DNA from: BOG-1184 sp964651515
Lineage (GTDB): Bacteria > Fibrobacterota > Chitinivibrionia > Chitinivibrionales > Chitinispirillaceae
DNA: 64,000 nucleotides
Assembly: GCA_964651515.1 (NCBI GenBank)
Contig: CAZYYB010000003.1
Coordinates: forward strand, 1 to 64,000
Direction of reading: 5' to 3'
The translations under genes were made by a program, and so were the position numbers. Below, piece after piece: positions 52,502-60,475 of this stretch. The number at the start of each line of letters is the position of its first letter. The stretch's first letter is position 1. Under the pieces are notes generated by a model. It had not been told where the DNA came from. It made no database searches and saw only the letters and a program-made list of their open reading frames with translations.

Positions 52502-54040
52502 CTATTCCCGCGAAACGGCATCGAGCGGCGTGATGCCGCTCGCCACGCGGATCGGATAGACGACCGCGATGAGGGTAACGACGACCAGTTGCCCGACCGC
52601 CAGGGCGACATCGATGACCGACAGTATCGGGCGGAAGGTATCGCCGCCGTAAAGAAGCTGCAGCATGTCGTTGTCGGTCGTGAGATTGAATGCCGCCAGA
52701 ATGTTGACAATGATGATACCGGCCGCGATCCCGGCCCCCCCGAAGATTGCCGAAAGCGCGGCGGTTTCACCGAGAAACATCAGCCGGATGAACCCCTTGC
52801 GCGCGCCCACCGCCCGCATCATGCCGATTTCGCTGGTCCGCTCGATGGCCGCCATGGAGAGCGTGTTCACGATGATGATGATCGCCACGAAGAAGAGAAA
52901 CATGACGAACACGAAGAGCGAGGTCTTGATGAGGGCGGCCATGGAGCCGATGAATCCGGTGGCTTTCTTCCAGGTTATCGCGCGGACCGGAAGTTTCTTT
53001 TCGGCAAGCCGCCGGTTCAGGTCCTGAACCGTTTTATTGAGATTTTTGCCGTCCTGGATGCGAAGCAGCACGAGGTTCCACGTTCCGGCATCGGGATCGA
53101 TGTTCGGTCGCTCCGCGGTGCGGGAACCGGCGAGACTCCCTTTTGTAAGTGCCGCGGCCGCGGCGGCGGGCTTCTGCGCGACGATCATGTCGTTTTCCGA
53201 AAAGAGATTGTCGAGAGAGTCGTCGCTTTTCGACAGAAGATCGAGATCCTCCTTCTTCACCGGAGCGGAGGTCGCCAGGGCGGAAAAATAGCCGAGGCAC
53301 TGGCGGTAGGATTCGATGTCCATGATCGGGAAGCTGCCCCAGATATGGTTGAGCGACCGATACTTGACTATGCCCCGCACCGGTACGCGGACGTCGGTGG
53401 TGGTGTTCTCGTTATTGACTCCCATGAATACGGCGCTGTGTTTGACCGTCAGCTCGGAGAGACGCGAGGTTATCCCGCTGCCGAGCGCCGTCGTATCGAG
53501 CTTCGTTCCCTCCGGGGAAAAGAGGATGTCGTAGTAGTCGCCGAAAAGCTTGCGCCACCCGGTAGGCACCAGTACTCCGGGTTCATTGCCCTCGAGGTAG
53601 CCGCCCTCGACCAGCTTCAGATTGTCGCCGAAGAATTTCCGGTAGTGCTGCATGTCCACGCCGAGCACGAAGGCGCCCTTGGCGAGCCCCCCATCCTCGT
53701 TCAGCGCCATGGCGAAGTTCTTGCCCATGGGGAGCCATTTCTTAATATAAGGAATGGTTTTGAGCGCCGAATCGATCATTGGGTAGTCGGTTATCGGGGC
53801 CACCGCCTTGCCCATGAATTCGAGGAAGACGTTGTCGGACTCCTGCTTGTCGGAGACGAGCAGGGCGTCGCCGCAGAACCCCTCCACGATATTCTTCTGC
53901 AACCCGGCGTCCATCCCTGAAATGACGCCGTTGCCGACGGTCATGAGCAGCGCGCCGATAAACAGGATCGCCCCGATGATCAGGCTCTTGCCGCGATGGC
54001 GCATGATGTTGCGCCAGGCGATTTTAATGATGAGGCTCAT
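52502..54040 (-). CDS. ABC transporter permease, FtsX/LolCE type (first)
   Basis: A 512-residue permease with the same plan: first helix SLIIGAILFIGALLMTVGNG, a long periplasmic domain (about 40-350) and a C-terminal FtsX domain with FVFVMFLFFVAIIIIVNTLS and ERTSEIGMMRAVGARKGFIR. The periplasmic domain differs from that of the partner, implying distinct roles, as in LolC and LolE. Its start overlaps the ATPase stop by four bases. It is an inner-membrane protein likely to extract substrate for the LolA-like carrier. Confidence 0.88.
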   Translation of the reverse strand: MSLIIKIAWRNIMRHRGKSLIIGAILFIGALLMTVGNGVISGMDAGLQKNIVEGFCGDALLVSDKQESDNVFLEFMGKAVAPITDYPMIDSALKTIPYIKKWLPMGKNFAMALNEDGGLAKGAFVLGVDMQHYRKFFGDNLKLVEGGYLEGNEPGVLVPTGWRKLFGDYYDILFSPEGTKLDTTALGSGITSRLSELTVKHSAVFMGVNNENTTTDVRVPVRGIVKYRSLNHIWGSFPIMDIESYRQCLGYFSALATSAPVKKEDLDLLSKSDDSLDNLFSENDMIVAQKPAAAAAALTKGSLAGSRTAERPNIDPDAGTWNLVLLRIQDGKNLNKTVQDLNRRLAEKKLPVRAITWKKATGFIGSMAALIKTSLFVFVMFLFFVAIIIIVNTLSMAAIERTSEIGMMRAVGARKGFIRLMFLGETAALSAIFGGAGIAAGIIIVNILAAFNLTTDNDMLQLLYGGDTFRPILSVIDVALAVGQLVVVTLIAVVYPIRVASGITPLDAVSRE

Positions 54041-54723
54041 AGAGCGCTCTTCTCGGCGACGATGCCGTCTTTGATTTTCACCATGGTTTTTGCATACTTG
54101 AGCACATTGGCATCGTGGGTCGAAAAGATGAACGTCGTCTGTTCACGGGCATTCATCTCCTTCATGAGATCGAGGATCTGAGCGCCGGTGACCGAATCGA
54201 GGTTTGCGGTCGGCTCGTCGGCGAGAACGATGTCCGGGTTGGTAACCAGGGCGCGTGCGATGGCCACCCGCTGGCGCTGGCCGCCGGAGAGCTCGGAGGG
54301 ACGGTGCTTTATAAACTCGGTGATGCCGACCTCGTCGATCAGCTTTTCGGCTTTGCTCCTTATTTCCGCGCGGGAATCCTTTTTCTTGAGGAGAAGCGGG
54401 AACTCCACATTTTCGAGAGTATTGAGGACCGGGATCAGGTTAAAGGTCTGGAAGATGAACCCGATCCGGTTGAGGCGAAGGTCGGTAATCTGCCGGTCGG
54501 AAAGGCTCGATACCTCGTCGCCGTGGACCGAGACGGTTCCGGCGGTTGCCTTGTCGATGCAGCCGATGATGTTGAGGAGCGTTGTTTTGCCGCTGCCGGA
54601 CGGGCCCATGATGGTCATGAGGTCGCCCTCCTCGATGGTAAGGTCGATGCCGCGCAGGGCATGCACGGTCGTCGTGCCGAGGGCATAGTTCTTGATAACG
54701 CCTTTAATTTCTATGATATTCAT
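54037..54723 (-). CDS. ABC transporter ATP-binding protein, LolD type
   Basis: The 228-residue ATPase has Walker A GPSGSGKTTLLN, the Q-loop in GFIFQTFNLIPVLNTLENVE, signature LSGGQRQRVAIARALV, Walker B IVLADEPTANLD and an H-loop THDANV. The subfamily marks (FQTFNLIP, DEPTANLDS) are those of LolD/MacB-type mechanotransmission transporters that pair with FtsX permeases. GGAGGTAATGG precedes the ATG. It is the first gene of the cluster and lies behind the TetR-type promoter. Confidence 0.93.
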   Translation of the reverse strand: MNIIEIKGVIKNYALGTTTVHALRGIDLTIEEGDLMTIMGPSGSGKTTLLNIIGCIDKATAGTVSVHGDEVSSLSDRQITDLRLNRIGFIFQTFNLIPVLNTLENVEFPLLLKKKDSRAEIRSKAEKLIDEVGITEFIKHRPSELSGGQRQRVAIARALVTNPDIVLADEPTANLDSVTGAQILDLMKEMNAREQTTFIFSTHDANVLKYAKTMVKIKDGIVAEKSAL

Positions 54724-54847
54724 CCATTACCTCCTGTATGACCCGCTTGTGCCGCACCCGCGACACCTTGTTATCCGCACCTCTGCCTCCTGATCCTGCT
54801 ATATAAGCACACGGGATATCTGGAGCTCAGGCCAACGTCCGGCTCGT

Positions 54848-54876
54848 ATTATTTAAACCGACCGTTTGGTTTGCAA
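54848..54876 (-). promoter_or_regulatory. Promoter with a TetR-type operator in its spacer
   Basis: On the minus strand TTGCAA (54876-54871) and AATAAT (54853-54848) are 17 bases apart. The spacer holds the imperfect palindrome AAACCAAACGGTCGGTTT (54855-54872), like the ACCGACCGGTCGGT sites of many TetR repressors (it is symmetric at 13 of 18 positions). Binding there would block RNA polymerase. It is 125 bases before the ATPase start, directly behind the tetR unit. Confidence 0.55.
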
Positions 54877-54897
54877 TCTAATTTTATTAATATACTT

Positions 54898-55224
54898 TCA
54901 ATGTTTCCGCCTCAGCACCATGCCCAGCAGCATTCCCCGTTGCGCGATACCCTCTTTCCTGTTCGCCTTTATGGTGTCGAGCAGCTCGGCTTCATCAGCA
55001 GGCGGTACGGTTTCTACTGCTTTTTTCGTCAGGGTTATCGCCTTTTTCGGGCACACGGGAACGCACAGCCCGCAGCCGACCCTCGCCTCGTCGGGCGTGA
55101 ACATGAGTTTGAGCAACCGGATGTCGGCGCCCGACCGTGTCGCCGGAAATCCGACGGCCTGCGCATCGAGATGGCGCTGCAGGAGGCGGTAAATTGCCTC
55201 CGGTTCCCGTACCGGATGACTCAT
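54898..55224 (-). CDS. Internally deleted 4Fe-4S ferredoxin-family protein
   Basis: A 108-residue frame. Residues 1-48 (YRLLQRHLDAQAVGFPATRS, FTPDEA) match the N-terminus of a roughly 350-residue ferredoxin family, while residues 49-108 (CGLCVPVCPKKAITL, ETVPPADEAELLDTI, MLLGMVLRRKH) match its C-terminal end. The middle, with its Cys clusters, is missing, so only three Cys (51, 54, 58) remain and the first Cys of the CxxCxxCxxxCP motif is Arg48. The frame is intact, hence listed as coding, but full iron-sulfur function is doubtful. ATG overlaps the tetR stop by four bases. Confidence 0.6.
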   Translation of the reverse strand: MSHPVREPEAIYRLLQRHLDAQAVGFPATRSGADIRLLKLMFTPDEARVGCGLCVPVCPKKAITLTKKAVETVPPADEAELLDTIKANRKEGIAQRGMLLGMVLRRKH

Positions 55225-55814
55225 AGGATGGTATCCTTTCCCGCGGATCGCCGTGCGGAAAGAAGTGCCGCGCCAACCACTGCATCCCCGACCTCGCGGA
55301 GCATTTTCGCGATTTCCCCCGGGGAAAGTGCGCCGAGCTTGTCGCTCAGGATGAGTGAGGCGAGACCGTGCACGAAGATCCACATCTTCATGAGGAGGTC
55401 GCCAAGCGCAACATCGGAAAGCCCGGCAAGGGTGGGATCGCGCTTCATCAGTTCCAGAGGGTCGAGGCCGATTTGAGCCTCCGCACCAAGCAGCTTATGC
55501 GGATTGCCCGCCAGGACCTCGAAGAAGAGCCGCCGCTCCCTGCGCGCGAATTCGATGTATCCCAGCCCCATGTCGAAGAACGGTTCACCGGTTCGCGTCT
55601 CTGCCTGGAAGTCGTGCAACAGGCCGATTGCGCGGACAACGATCTCCCGGCGGAGGAGATCCATCTTCCTGAAATAGCCGTAGATCGGCGAAGTCGAGGT
55701 TCGCAGCTTTTTCGCCACGCTGCGTGCCGACAGGGCGGACATACCCCTGGCGCGGACCAACGAAAAGGCGGCATCGATGATCTGATCGCGGGTGACGGTT
55801 TTAAGCGGCGGCAT
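55221..55814 (-). CDS. TetR-family transcriptional regulator
   Basis: A 197-residue regulator. The N-terminal HTH is VTRDQIIDAAFSLVRARGMS then ALSARSVAKKLRTSTSPIYG followed by YF, the canonical TetR recognition helix. The C-terminal ligand domain has a TetR_C-like fold with few polar residues and may sense a hydrophobic molecule. The ATG at 55814 is used; a TTG four codons earlier is a poor alternative. It precedes the deleted ferredoxin gene and lies upstream of the ABC promoter with the operator-like palindrome, which it probably controls. An inverted pair TGTTA/TAACA near 55830-55860 could be autoregulatory. Confidence 0.85.
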   Translation of the reverse strand: MPPLKTVTRDQIIDAAFSLVRARGMSALSARSVAKKLRTSTSPIYGYFRKMDLLRREIVVRAIGLLHDFQAETRTGEPFFDMGLGYIEFARRERRLFFEVLAGNPHKLLGAEAQIGLDPLELMKRDPTLAGLSDVALGDLLMKMWIFVHGLASLILSDKLGALSPGEIAKMLREVGDAVVGAALLSARRSAGKDTIL

Positions 55815-55937
55815 GGGGGAGCTCAAAAATTAGAATTGTTATAATACTATTGTTTTGTAACATGTGTTATTAATATACTCCGGACGGCAATGAAAATCAA
55901 GTGAGCCCCGTTCGCAGGATCCCTGCCGCACAATTGT

Positions 55938-56495
55938 CTATCCGGCTTTTAAAACCGCAACCCTGCTCAGGAGGCTCCTCTTCCGCCCTGCTGCACGGAA
56001 TCCTGATTTGCGGGCAATAACAAGGGTTTCGTCGAACTCCCCCGCCGGGACGACGAAGGCGGGTTCCATCAGGAAGAGTGTCCCGTTGCTCCGGATAATT
56101 GATTTCATTTCGTCGAAAAAATTTTCCCGGTCCGGAAGCTCATGAACGACATGAATAGCGAGAATAAGGTCCACCGGTTCCGTGACACCGATACGATCCT
56201 CGCTGCATTTGTGCAACACGATCCGATCGCCGAAGTCGGTTCCTTGCGAGGATTCACGCACCATATCGAGCATCGCCTGCTGCAGGTCCGCGGCGATGAC
56301 CCTGCCGCAGGGCCCGACGAGGCGGGCCGCTTCGAGGGTAAAGAGTCCCGGGCCGCATCCCACCTCAAGGATCGTTATTCCTTCTTGTATCAAGGGTGCA
56401 AGAGTCTTTTCGGGATTCATGAGGAATTTCCTCATGCCGCTCTTGAGAGAGGCGGCCTTTTCGGCGGAATAGACGTGGTGGTGAATGTGGGTCAT
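55938..56495 (-). CDS. SAM-dependent methyltransferase (class I)
   Basis: A 185-residue protein: motif I TILEVGCGPGLFTLEAARLV, motif II-like GRVIAADLQQAMLDMV, acidic DLILAIHVVHELPDRENFFDE. It resembles the UbiE/COQ5-like small methyltransferases; a His-rich start (THIHHHVYS) is present. The substrate is unknown. The ATG at 56495 has AAGGAG upstream; a TTG six codons earlier is part of that site. It is a separate unit from the tetR gene, with 123 bases between. Confidence 0.85.
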   Translation of the reverse strand: MTHIHHHVYSAEKAASLKSGMRKFLMNPEKTLAPLIQEGITILEVGCGPGLFTLEAARLVGPCGRVIAADLQQAMLDMVRESSQGTDFGDRIVLHKCSEDRIGVTEPVDLILAIHVVHELPDRENFFDEMKSIIRSNGTLFLMEPAFVVPAGEFDETLVIARKSGFRAAGRKRSLLSRVAVLKAG

Positions 56496-56625
56496 GATAG
56501 CAGGCTCCTTCAACCTATGGTTGTCCCGGATAACTCTATCTTTATTTATAAGACGTGAAGGGCGAGGGAATATTGCAGGGAGCGGATGGATTGGTTTGAA
56601 ATCTTTAAAAAAAAGTCAAATTCTG

Positions 56626-56752
56626 TTGGATGGCCGAGCCGGGTCACCCGCGCGAAGTGGGAGTGCTTCATAACAAGCCTCTGCGGGAGGGGTGTGTCCG
56701 AGACGCGTTTCGCGGCTCAGACCAGGGGGAAACACAGAGTGTTTCCCCCACC
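56626..56752 (+). repeat. Dispersed repeat family, copy D
   Basis: Starts TTGGATGGCCGAGCCGGGTC and keeps the core to about 56673, then a different middle, then the module with GAGACGCG...CGCGGCTC and a final hairpin with 11-base perfect arms GGGGGAAACAC (56725-56735) and GTGTTTCCCCC (56739-56749). The arms differ in sequence from copy A yet still pair. It lies just downstream of the aldo/keto reductase gene, with copy E inverted on the other side. Confidence 0.85.
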
Positions 56753-56784
56753 GGAGTATTAAAAAAATCCTTCAAATCTATTAT

Positions 56785-57948
56785 TTACGTTCTGGCCATA
56801 TCGAGCGTATTCATCACCTCGACGAGCGTTTCACGGATCTTTATTTTCTGCGGGCACTTCTCTTCACAGGCACCGCATTGCGTGCAGTTTGCCGCATCCG
56901 CCTTCCCCATTTTCAGAAAATTATAGCGCTGCCGCGTTCCTTTAAGGTCATCGTACATGAAAGCATTGTTGAAAAATTCAAAATTTCCCGGGATATTCAC
57001 CCCCTGGGGACACGGCATGCAGTAGTTGCAGCCGGTGCAGGCGACCCTGGTTTTCGACCGGTATATTTCCTTTACTTTTTCGAAGAGGGCCGATTCGCTT
57101 TCGGTCAACGTCTCCGGGTACGCCTCACCGGCAATCCGGCAGTTTTCGAGAACATGCTCCATCGTCGTCATGCCGCTCAAAACGACGCCGACCGCGGGAT
57201 GATTCCACACGAATCTGAGCGCCCACTCGGCGGGACTCCGCCTCACTTCCGCCTGCTCCCAGACCTTTATCGCCGCCTCCGGGATTCGAGCCGTCAGGCT
57301 GCCTCCCCGCAGCGGCTCCATAACCACCACCCCGAGCCCCCTGGCCGCCGCGTACTCCAGCCCCTCCCGGCCGGCCTGATAGTACTCATCCATGAAATTG
57401 TACTGAATCTGGCAGAATGACCAGTCGTAGGCATCGACGATCTCCTTGAAAAGGGAAAGCTCGTCGTGAAAGGAGAACCCGGCGTATCGTATCCGCCCGT
57501 CGGCGAGGGCGGCATCCAGGAATTCAAACACCCCGAGCTGCCGGAGGTTAATCCACTCGTGCGCGTTGAGGCCGTGCAGCAGGTAAAAATCGATGTGGTC
57601 GGTCTGAAGCCTTTCAAGCTGCCGGTCGAGGTAAAAGTCCATGTCGCCGCGGCTCTTGACGAGCCAGCTTGGAAGCTTGGTGGCAAGGTTGATCCGATCC
57701 CGGTAGCCGTTCTGCAGCGCCCTGCCGAGAAAAATTTCGCTCATCCCTCCCTGCTGAAATGAGGTGCCGTGGTAGGGAAAGGCGGTGTCCGCGTAATTGA
57801 CCCCGTTGTCGACGGCATAATGCAGCATCCGGGATGCCGTCTCTTCATCGATCAGATCGAACTTCCCGTCTCTGATCGGCAGCCGCATGCAGCCGAAGCC
57901 GAGAATGGAGATCTTTTCGCCGGTACTGCCGAAGGTTCTGAAGAGCAT
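56785..57948 (-). CDS. Aldo/keto reductase with C-terminal ferredoxin domain
   Basis: A 387-residue enzyme. Residues 1-300 form the AKR barrel: LGFGCMRLPI, VNYADTAFPYHG with Asp and Tyr of the tetrad, NLATKLPSWLV (Lys) and DFYLLHGLNAHEW (His). The C-terminal 80 residues carry CTGCNYCMPCPQGV and CTQCGACEEKCPQKI, motifs for 4Fe-4S clusters. This group is found in anaerobes and its reaction is unknown in most cases. The gene is bracketed by inverted repeat copies D and E. Confidence 0.9.
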   Translation of the reverse strand: MLFRTFGSTGEKISILGFGCMRLPIRDGKFDLIDEETASRMLHYAVDNGVNYADTAFPYHGTSFQQGGMSEIFLGRALQNGYRDRINLATKLPSWLVKSRGDMDFYLDRQLERLQTDHIDFYLLHGLNAHEWINLRQLGVFEFLDAALADGRIRYAGFSFHDELSLFKEIVDAYDWSFCQIQYNFMDEYYQAGREGLEYAAARGLGVVVMEPLRGGSLTARIPEAAIKVWEQAEVRRSPAEWALRFVWNHPAVGVVLSGMTTMEHVLENCRIAGEAYPETLTESESALFEKVKEIYRSKTRVACTGCNYCMPCPQGVNIPGNFEFFNNAFMYDDLKGTRQRYNFLKMGKADAANCTQCGACEEKCPQKIKIRETLVEVMNTLDMART

Positions 57949-57978
57949 GGTATCCGCCTCCTGTTATGGTTTCTCATC

Positions 57979-58134
57979 TGGTGGGTTTCCCCTGGTCGGA
58001 GCCGCGAAACGCGTCTCCGACACACCCTTTCCTGCGGGAGGGGGCGGCGATGCCTGCCCGAAGGCAAGCGCCTGCCCCCTCCCAACGCCCACCTCTTTTG
58101 ACTTTGCTTTTGGATTCCGGCTCGGCCATCCAAA
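57979..58134 (-). repeat. Dispersed repeat family, copy E (inverted relative to D)
   Basis: Read on the minus strand from 58134 it starts TTTGGATGGCCGAGCCGGAA, passes a private GC-rich hairpin (TGCC TTCG GGCA tetraloop, about 58050-58080) and ends with the shared GAGACGCGTTTCGCGGCTCC and GACCAGGGGAAACCC. The terminal hairpin's second arm is missing. It lies upstream of the aldo/keto reductase. Confidence 0.85.
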
Positions 58135-58145
58135 ATCAGGCACTC

Positions 58146-58216
58146 AAAAACCGTAGAAGCGTATATGCGTTAAGTCAACAAATTTTACATCTTTCCCGCA
58201 TCTATGCTTCTACCAT
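58146..58216. repeat. Palindromic repeat at the 3' end of the GT9 gene
   Basis: GTAGAAGCGTATATGCG (58153-58169) pairs with CGCATCTATGCTTCTAC (58197-58213), 15 of 17 positions, around TTAAGTCAACAAATTTTAC-like loop DNA. The left arm and TTAAGTCAA are shared with 30123-30180. It ends three bases before the stop of the glycosyltransferase gene, the same placement as at cimA. Confidence 0.7.
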
Positions 58217-58218
58217 CT

Positions 58219-59301
58219 TTATAATTCTTTCAGGATCAATTGCTCCAGCCACGGCTCGACCCTCTCCCACGCCTCATCCACCGAGAGCGCCCTGAGGCTT
58301 GCCGACGGATCGATATCGCCCCTCACCGCCCGGACACCGACATTTTCGGCGGTCCAGACCGGGAAACCGGCCATCTCCCTGCGGATGACGAGATTGCCGC
58401 TGCCGACCGGTCCGTTGCGCTTGTCATCGGTTGGGCCGAAGAGCGCGACGGTCGGTATGCCCATGCAGGCGGCGACGTGCATGAGACCGGAGTCGTTGCA
58501 GAGGAAGAGCGAGCACCGCCTGATGAGCGCGGCGGTGAGGCGCAGACTGCACGGCTCAACGATTCGATGCGGTTCCTTCATGATCGATGCGGTAATGCGC
58601 TTCAGAGGGTCCTCCTCCCGCGAACCGAGGATGAGCGCCTTTGCGCCGAGCGCATTGCAGATGCGCAAGCCCAGCTCGCCGAACCGCATCGGGTCCCACC
58701 GCTTCGCCCCCATGCCGTGTTCGCCGCTCGACCCGGGATGGATGCCGATGCACCGGTCGGGCCCTCCCATCGATTCCAGGAGCCGCAGGGCCGCGATCCA
58801 ATCCTCTTCCCCAAAGAGCTGCGGGAACGTGGGGGGAGGCTTCGGAAGCGGCTTGCCGGAAAAAGCCGCCGCGAGCCGCAGGTTCTGATCGACGTCGTGC
58901 AGTCCCGAATCGACGGGCAGGAAGCGGGAGTTCAGGAACGACAGGCTCGCCCCCTGCTTGAGCGCATAACGGAAGGCGTACCGTTTCCTGATGCCGCAGA
59001 GAAAGGGGAGCAGGTTGGACTGCCAGTTGTTGGCCGGGAAAAAGCATAGGGAGACATCGAAGTGTTCGCCGGAGAGTTCCGCAATGATCCGGGATTTTTT
59101 CCCAAGCCCGGTATCGCGGGTAGGATCGATGGAGTGGATTCCGTCCCAGACCGGATCGTACTGTGCAAAATCAAGAATTGCGTGCCGGAGGGCAAGCAGG
59201 TGGAGTTTTGCCTCGGGCAACGTATCGCGGAGAAACCTGAAAGCCGGCCAGGCGAGCAGGTAATTGCCGATGCCGATTGGACACAGGCAGAGAATTTTCA
59301 T
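58219..59301 (-). CDS. Glycosyltransferase family 9 (heptosyltransferase-like)
   Basis: A 360-residue protein beginning MKILCLCPIGIGNYLLAWPA, the GT9 start, with RCIGIHPGSSGEHGMGAKRW (nucleotide-sugar site) and SLFLCNDSGLMHVAACMGIP then TVALFGPTDDKRNGPVG. GT9 enzymes add heptose or related sugars to lipid A core or O-chains. The frame is open far upstream but MKILCLCP at 59301 is the family start. The stop of the GT2 gene upstream lies one base before it, so the two are coupled in one operon. It is a likely LPS-core gene. Confidence 0.88.
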   Translation of the reverse strand: MKILCLCPIGIGNYLLAWPAFRFLRDTLPEAKLHLLALRHAILDFAQYDPVWDGIHSIDPTRDTGLGKKSRIIAELSGEHFDVSLCFFPANNWQSNLLPFLCGIRKRYAFRYALKQGASLSFLNSRFLPVDSGLHDVDQNLRLAAAFSGKPLPKPPPTFPQLFGEEDWIAALRLLESMGGPDRCIGIHPGSSGEHGMGAKRWDPMRFGELGLRICNALGAKALILGSREEDPLKRITASIMKEPHRIVEPCSLRLTAALIRRCSLFLCNDSGLMHVAACMGIPTVALFGPTDDKRNGPVGSGNLVIRREMAGFPVWTAENVGVRAVRGDIDPSASLRALSVDEAWERVEPWLEQLILKEL

Positions 59302-59302
59302 A

Positions 59303-60223
59303 TTACTCGAGGGTCTCGCGAATATAGTAGTGCTGATGCGGCGACATGCGGACCAGCATCTCGGCGAGAAAACCGAAGGAAAAGAACTGAATGCCGACGA
59401 TAACGGCGCCCAGCGAGAGCAGCATGAGCGGCCGAAGATGCAGGGACCCGCTCCTGATCCACTGGATCCCGAACCAGCCGAGCACGAGGCCGCCGGCCCC
59501 GATGAGGAGCATCGCAATGAGTCCGAAAAAATGCAACGGGCTGCGGAGGTAGCGGCGAAGGAACAGGAGCGCCAGGAGGTCGAGGAATCCGCGGATGAAT
59601 TTGTTGAATCCGTACTTGCTTCTGCCGAATTTGCGCTCATGGTGGGTGACCGGAATCTCGGCCACCCGCCAGCCGTCCCAATGCGCGAGAACCGGCAGAT
59701 AGCGGTGCCGCTCACCGTAGATTTCGAGGCTCTTCGCGGTTTCGGCCCGGTAGGCCTTGAGACCGCAGTTGAAGTCGTGCAGTTTGACCCCGGCAAGAAT
59801 CGACGTGGCGAAGTTCCAGATCCGGGAGGGAATCGTGAAACTGGCCGGATCGTGCCGGATTTTTTTCCATCCGGATACCAGATCGTACCCCTCGCTCAGC
59901 TTCGCCCGCAGCGCCGGAATGGCGGCAGGGTCATCCTGCAGGTCGGCATCCATGGTGACGATGATCTCGCCCCGGGCCGCCGCAATCCCCACCGACAGCC
60001 CTGCCGCCTTGCCCCAGTTGCGGTTGAAGCGGACGGCGCGAATCTGCGTGTAGCGGGCCTTGAGCGAGCGGATGACATCGAAGGAGCCGTCGGTGCTGCC
60101 GTCATCGACAAAAATTATTTCGTAGGAGTAGCCCTCCGCCTCCATCACCGTCGCAATGGCTTCGACGAGCGGCGTAAGACTCTCCTGCTCGTTGAAGAGA
60201 GGAATGACGATGGAAAGTTTCAT
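59303..60223 (-). CDS. Glycosyltransferase family 2, DPM1/GtrB-like membrane protein
   Basis: A 306-residue enzyme: SIVIPLFNEQESLTPLVEAI, IIFVDDGSTDGSFDVI, VTMDADLQDDPAAIP (DxD-type metal site) and FGRSKYGFNKFIRGFLDLLA leading into two C-terminal membrane helices (about 230-290). This is the layout of polyisoprenyl-phosphate sugar transferases such as GtrB and ArnC. Its product could serve the GT-C enzyme at 12451. The ATG at 60223 has GAGAGGTC upstream. It is first in the operon with the GT9 gene. Confidence 0.9.
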   Translation of the reverse strand: MKLSIVIPLFNEQESLTPLVEAIATVMEAEGYSYEIIFVDDGSTDGSFDVIRSLKARYTQIRAVRFNRNWGKAAGLSVGIAAARGEIIVTMDADLQDDPAAIPALRAKLSEGYDLVSGWKKIRHDPASFTIPSRIWNFATSILAGVKLHDFNCGLKAYRAETAKSLEIYGERHRYLPVLAHWDGWRVAEIPVTHHERKFGRSKYGFNKFIRGFLDLLALLFLRRYLRSPLHFFGLIAMLLIGAGGLVLGWFGIQWIRSGSLHLRPLMLLSLGAVIVGIQFFSFGFLAEMLVRMSPHQHYYIRETLE

Positions 60224-60475
60224 GGCTGACCTCTCTGAAATGGAAAATGTACGAGAGCCCCTCCGGGAGATACCGTGAGAAGCATGCCCCCGACCGAAGT
60301 ATAGGACCGCATTATTCTCTGAGCGTTTAAAAATATGATACCGGCGGGGCAACGACAAAAAGGTAATGGCGGGCAAAAAAACGAGAAGGGGAGAGTACAC
60401 AAGCTTCAGCACTGGACAATAAGGCTATCACTATCCCGCTCCCTGTGCCCTATCTCTCCTTCTCTTCTTCCTCAA

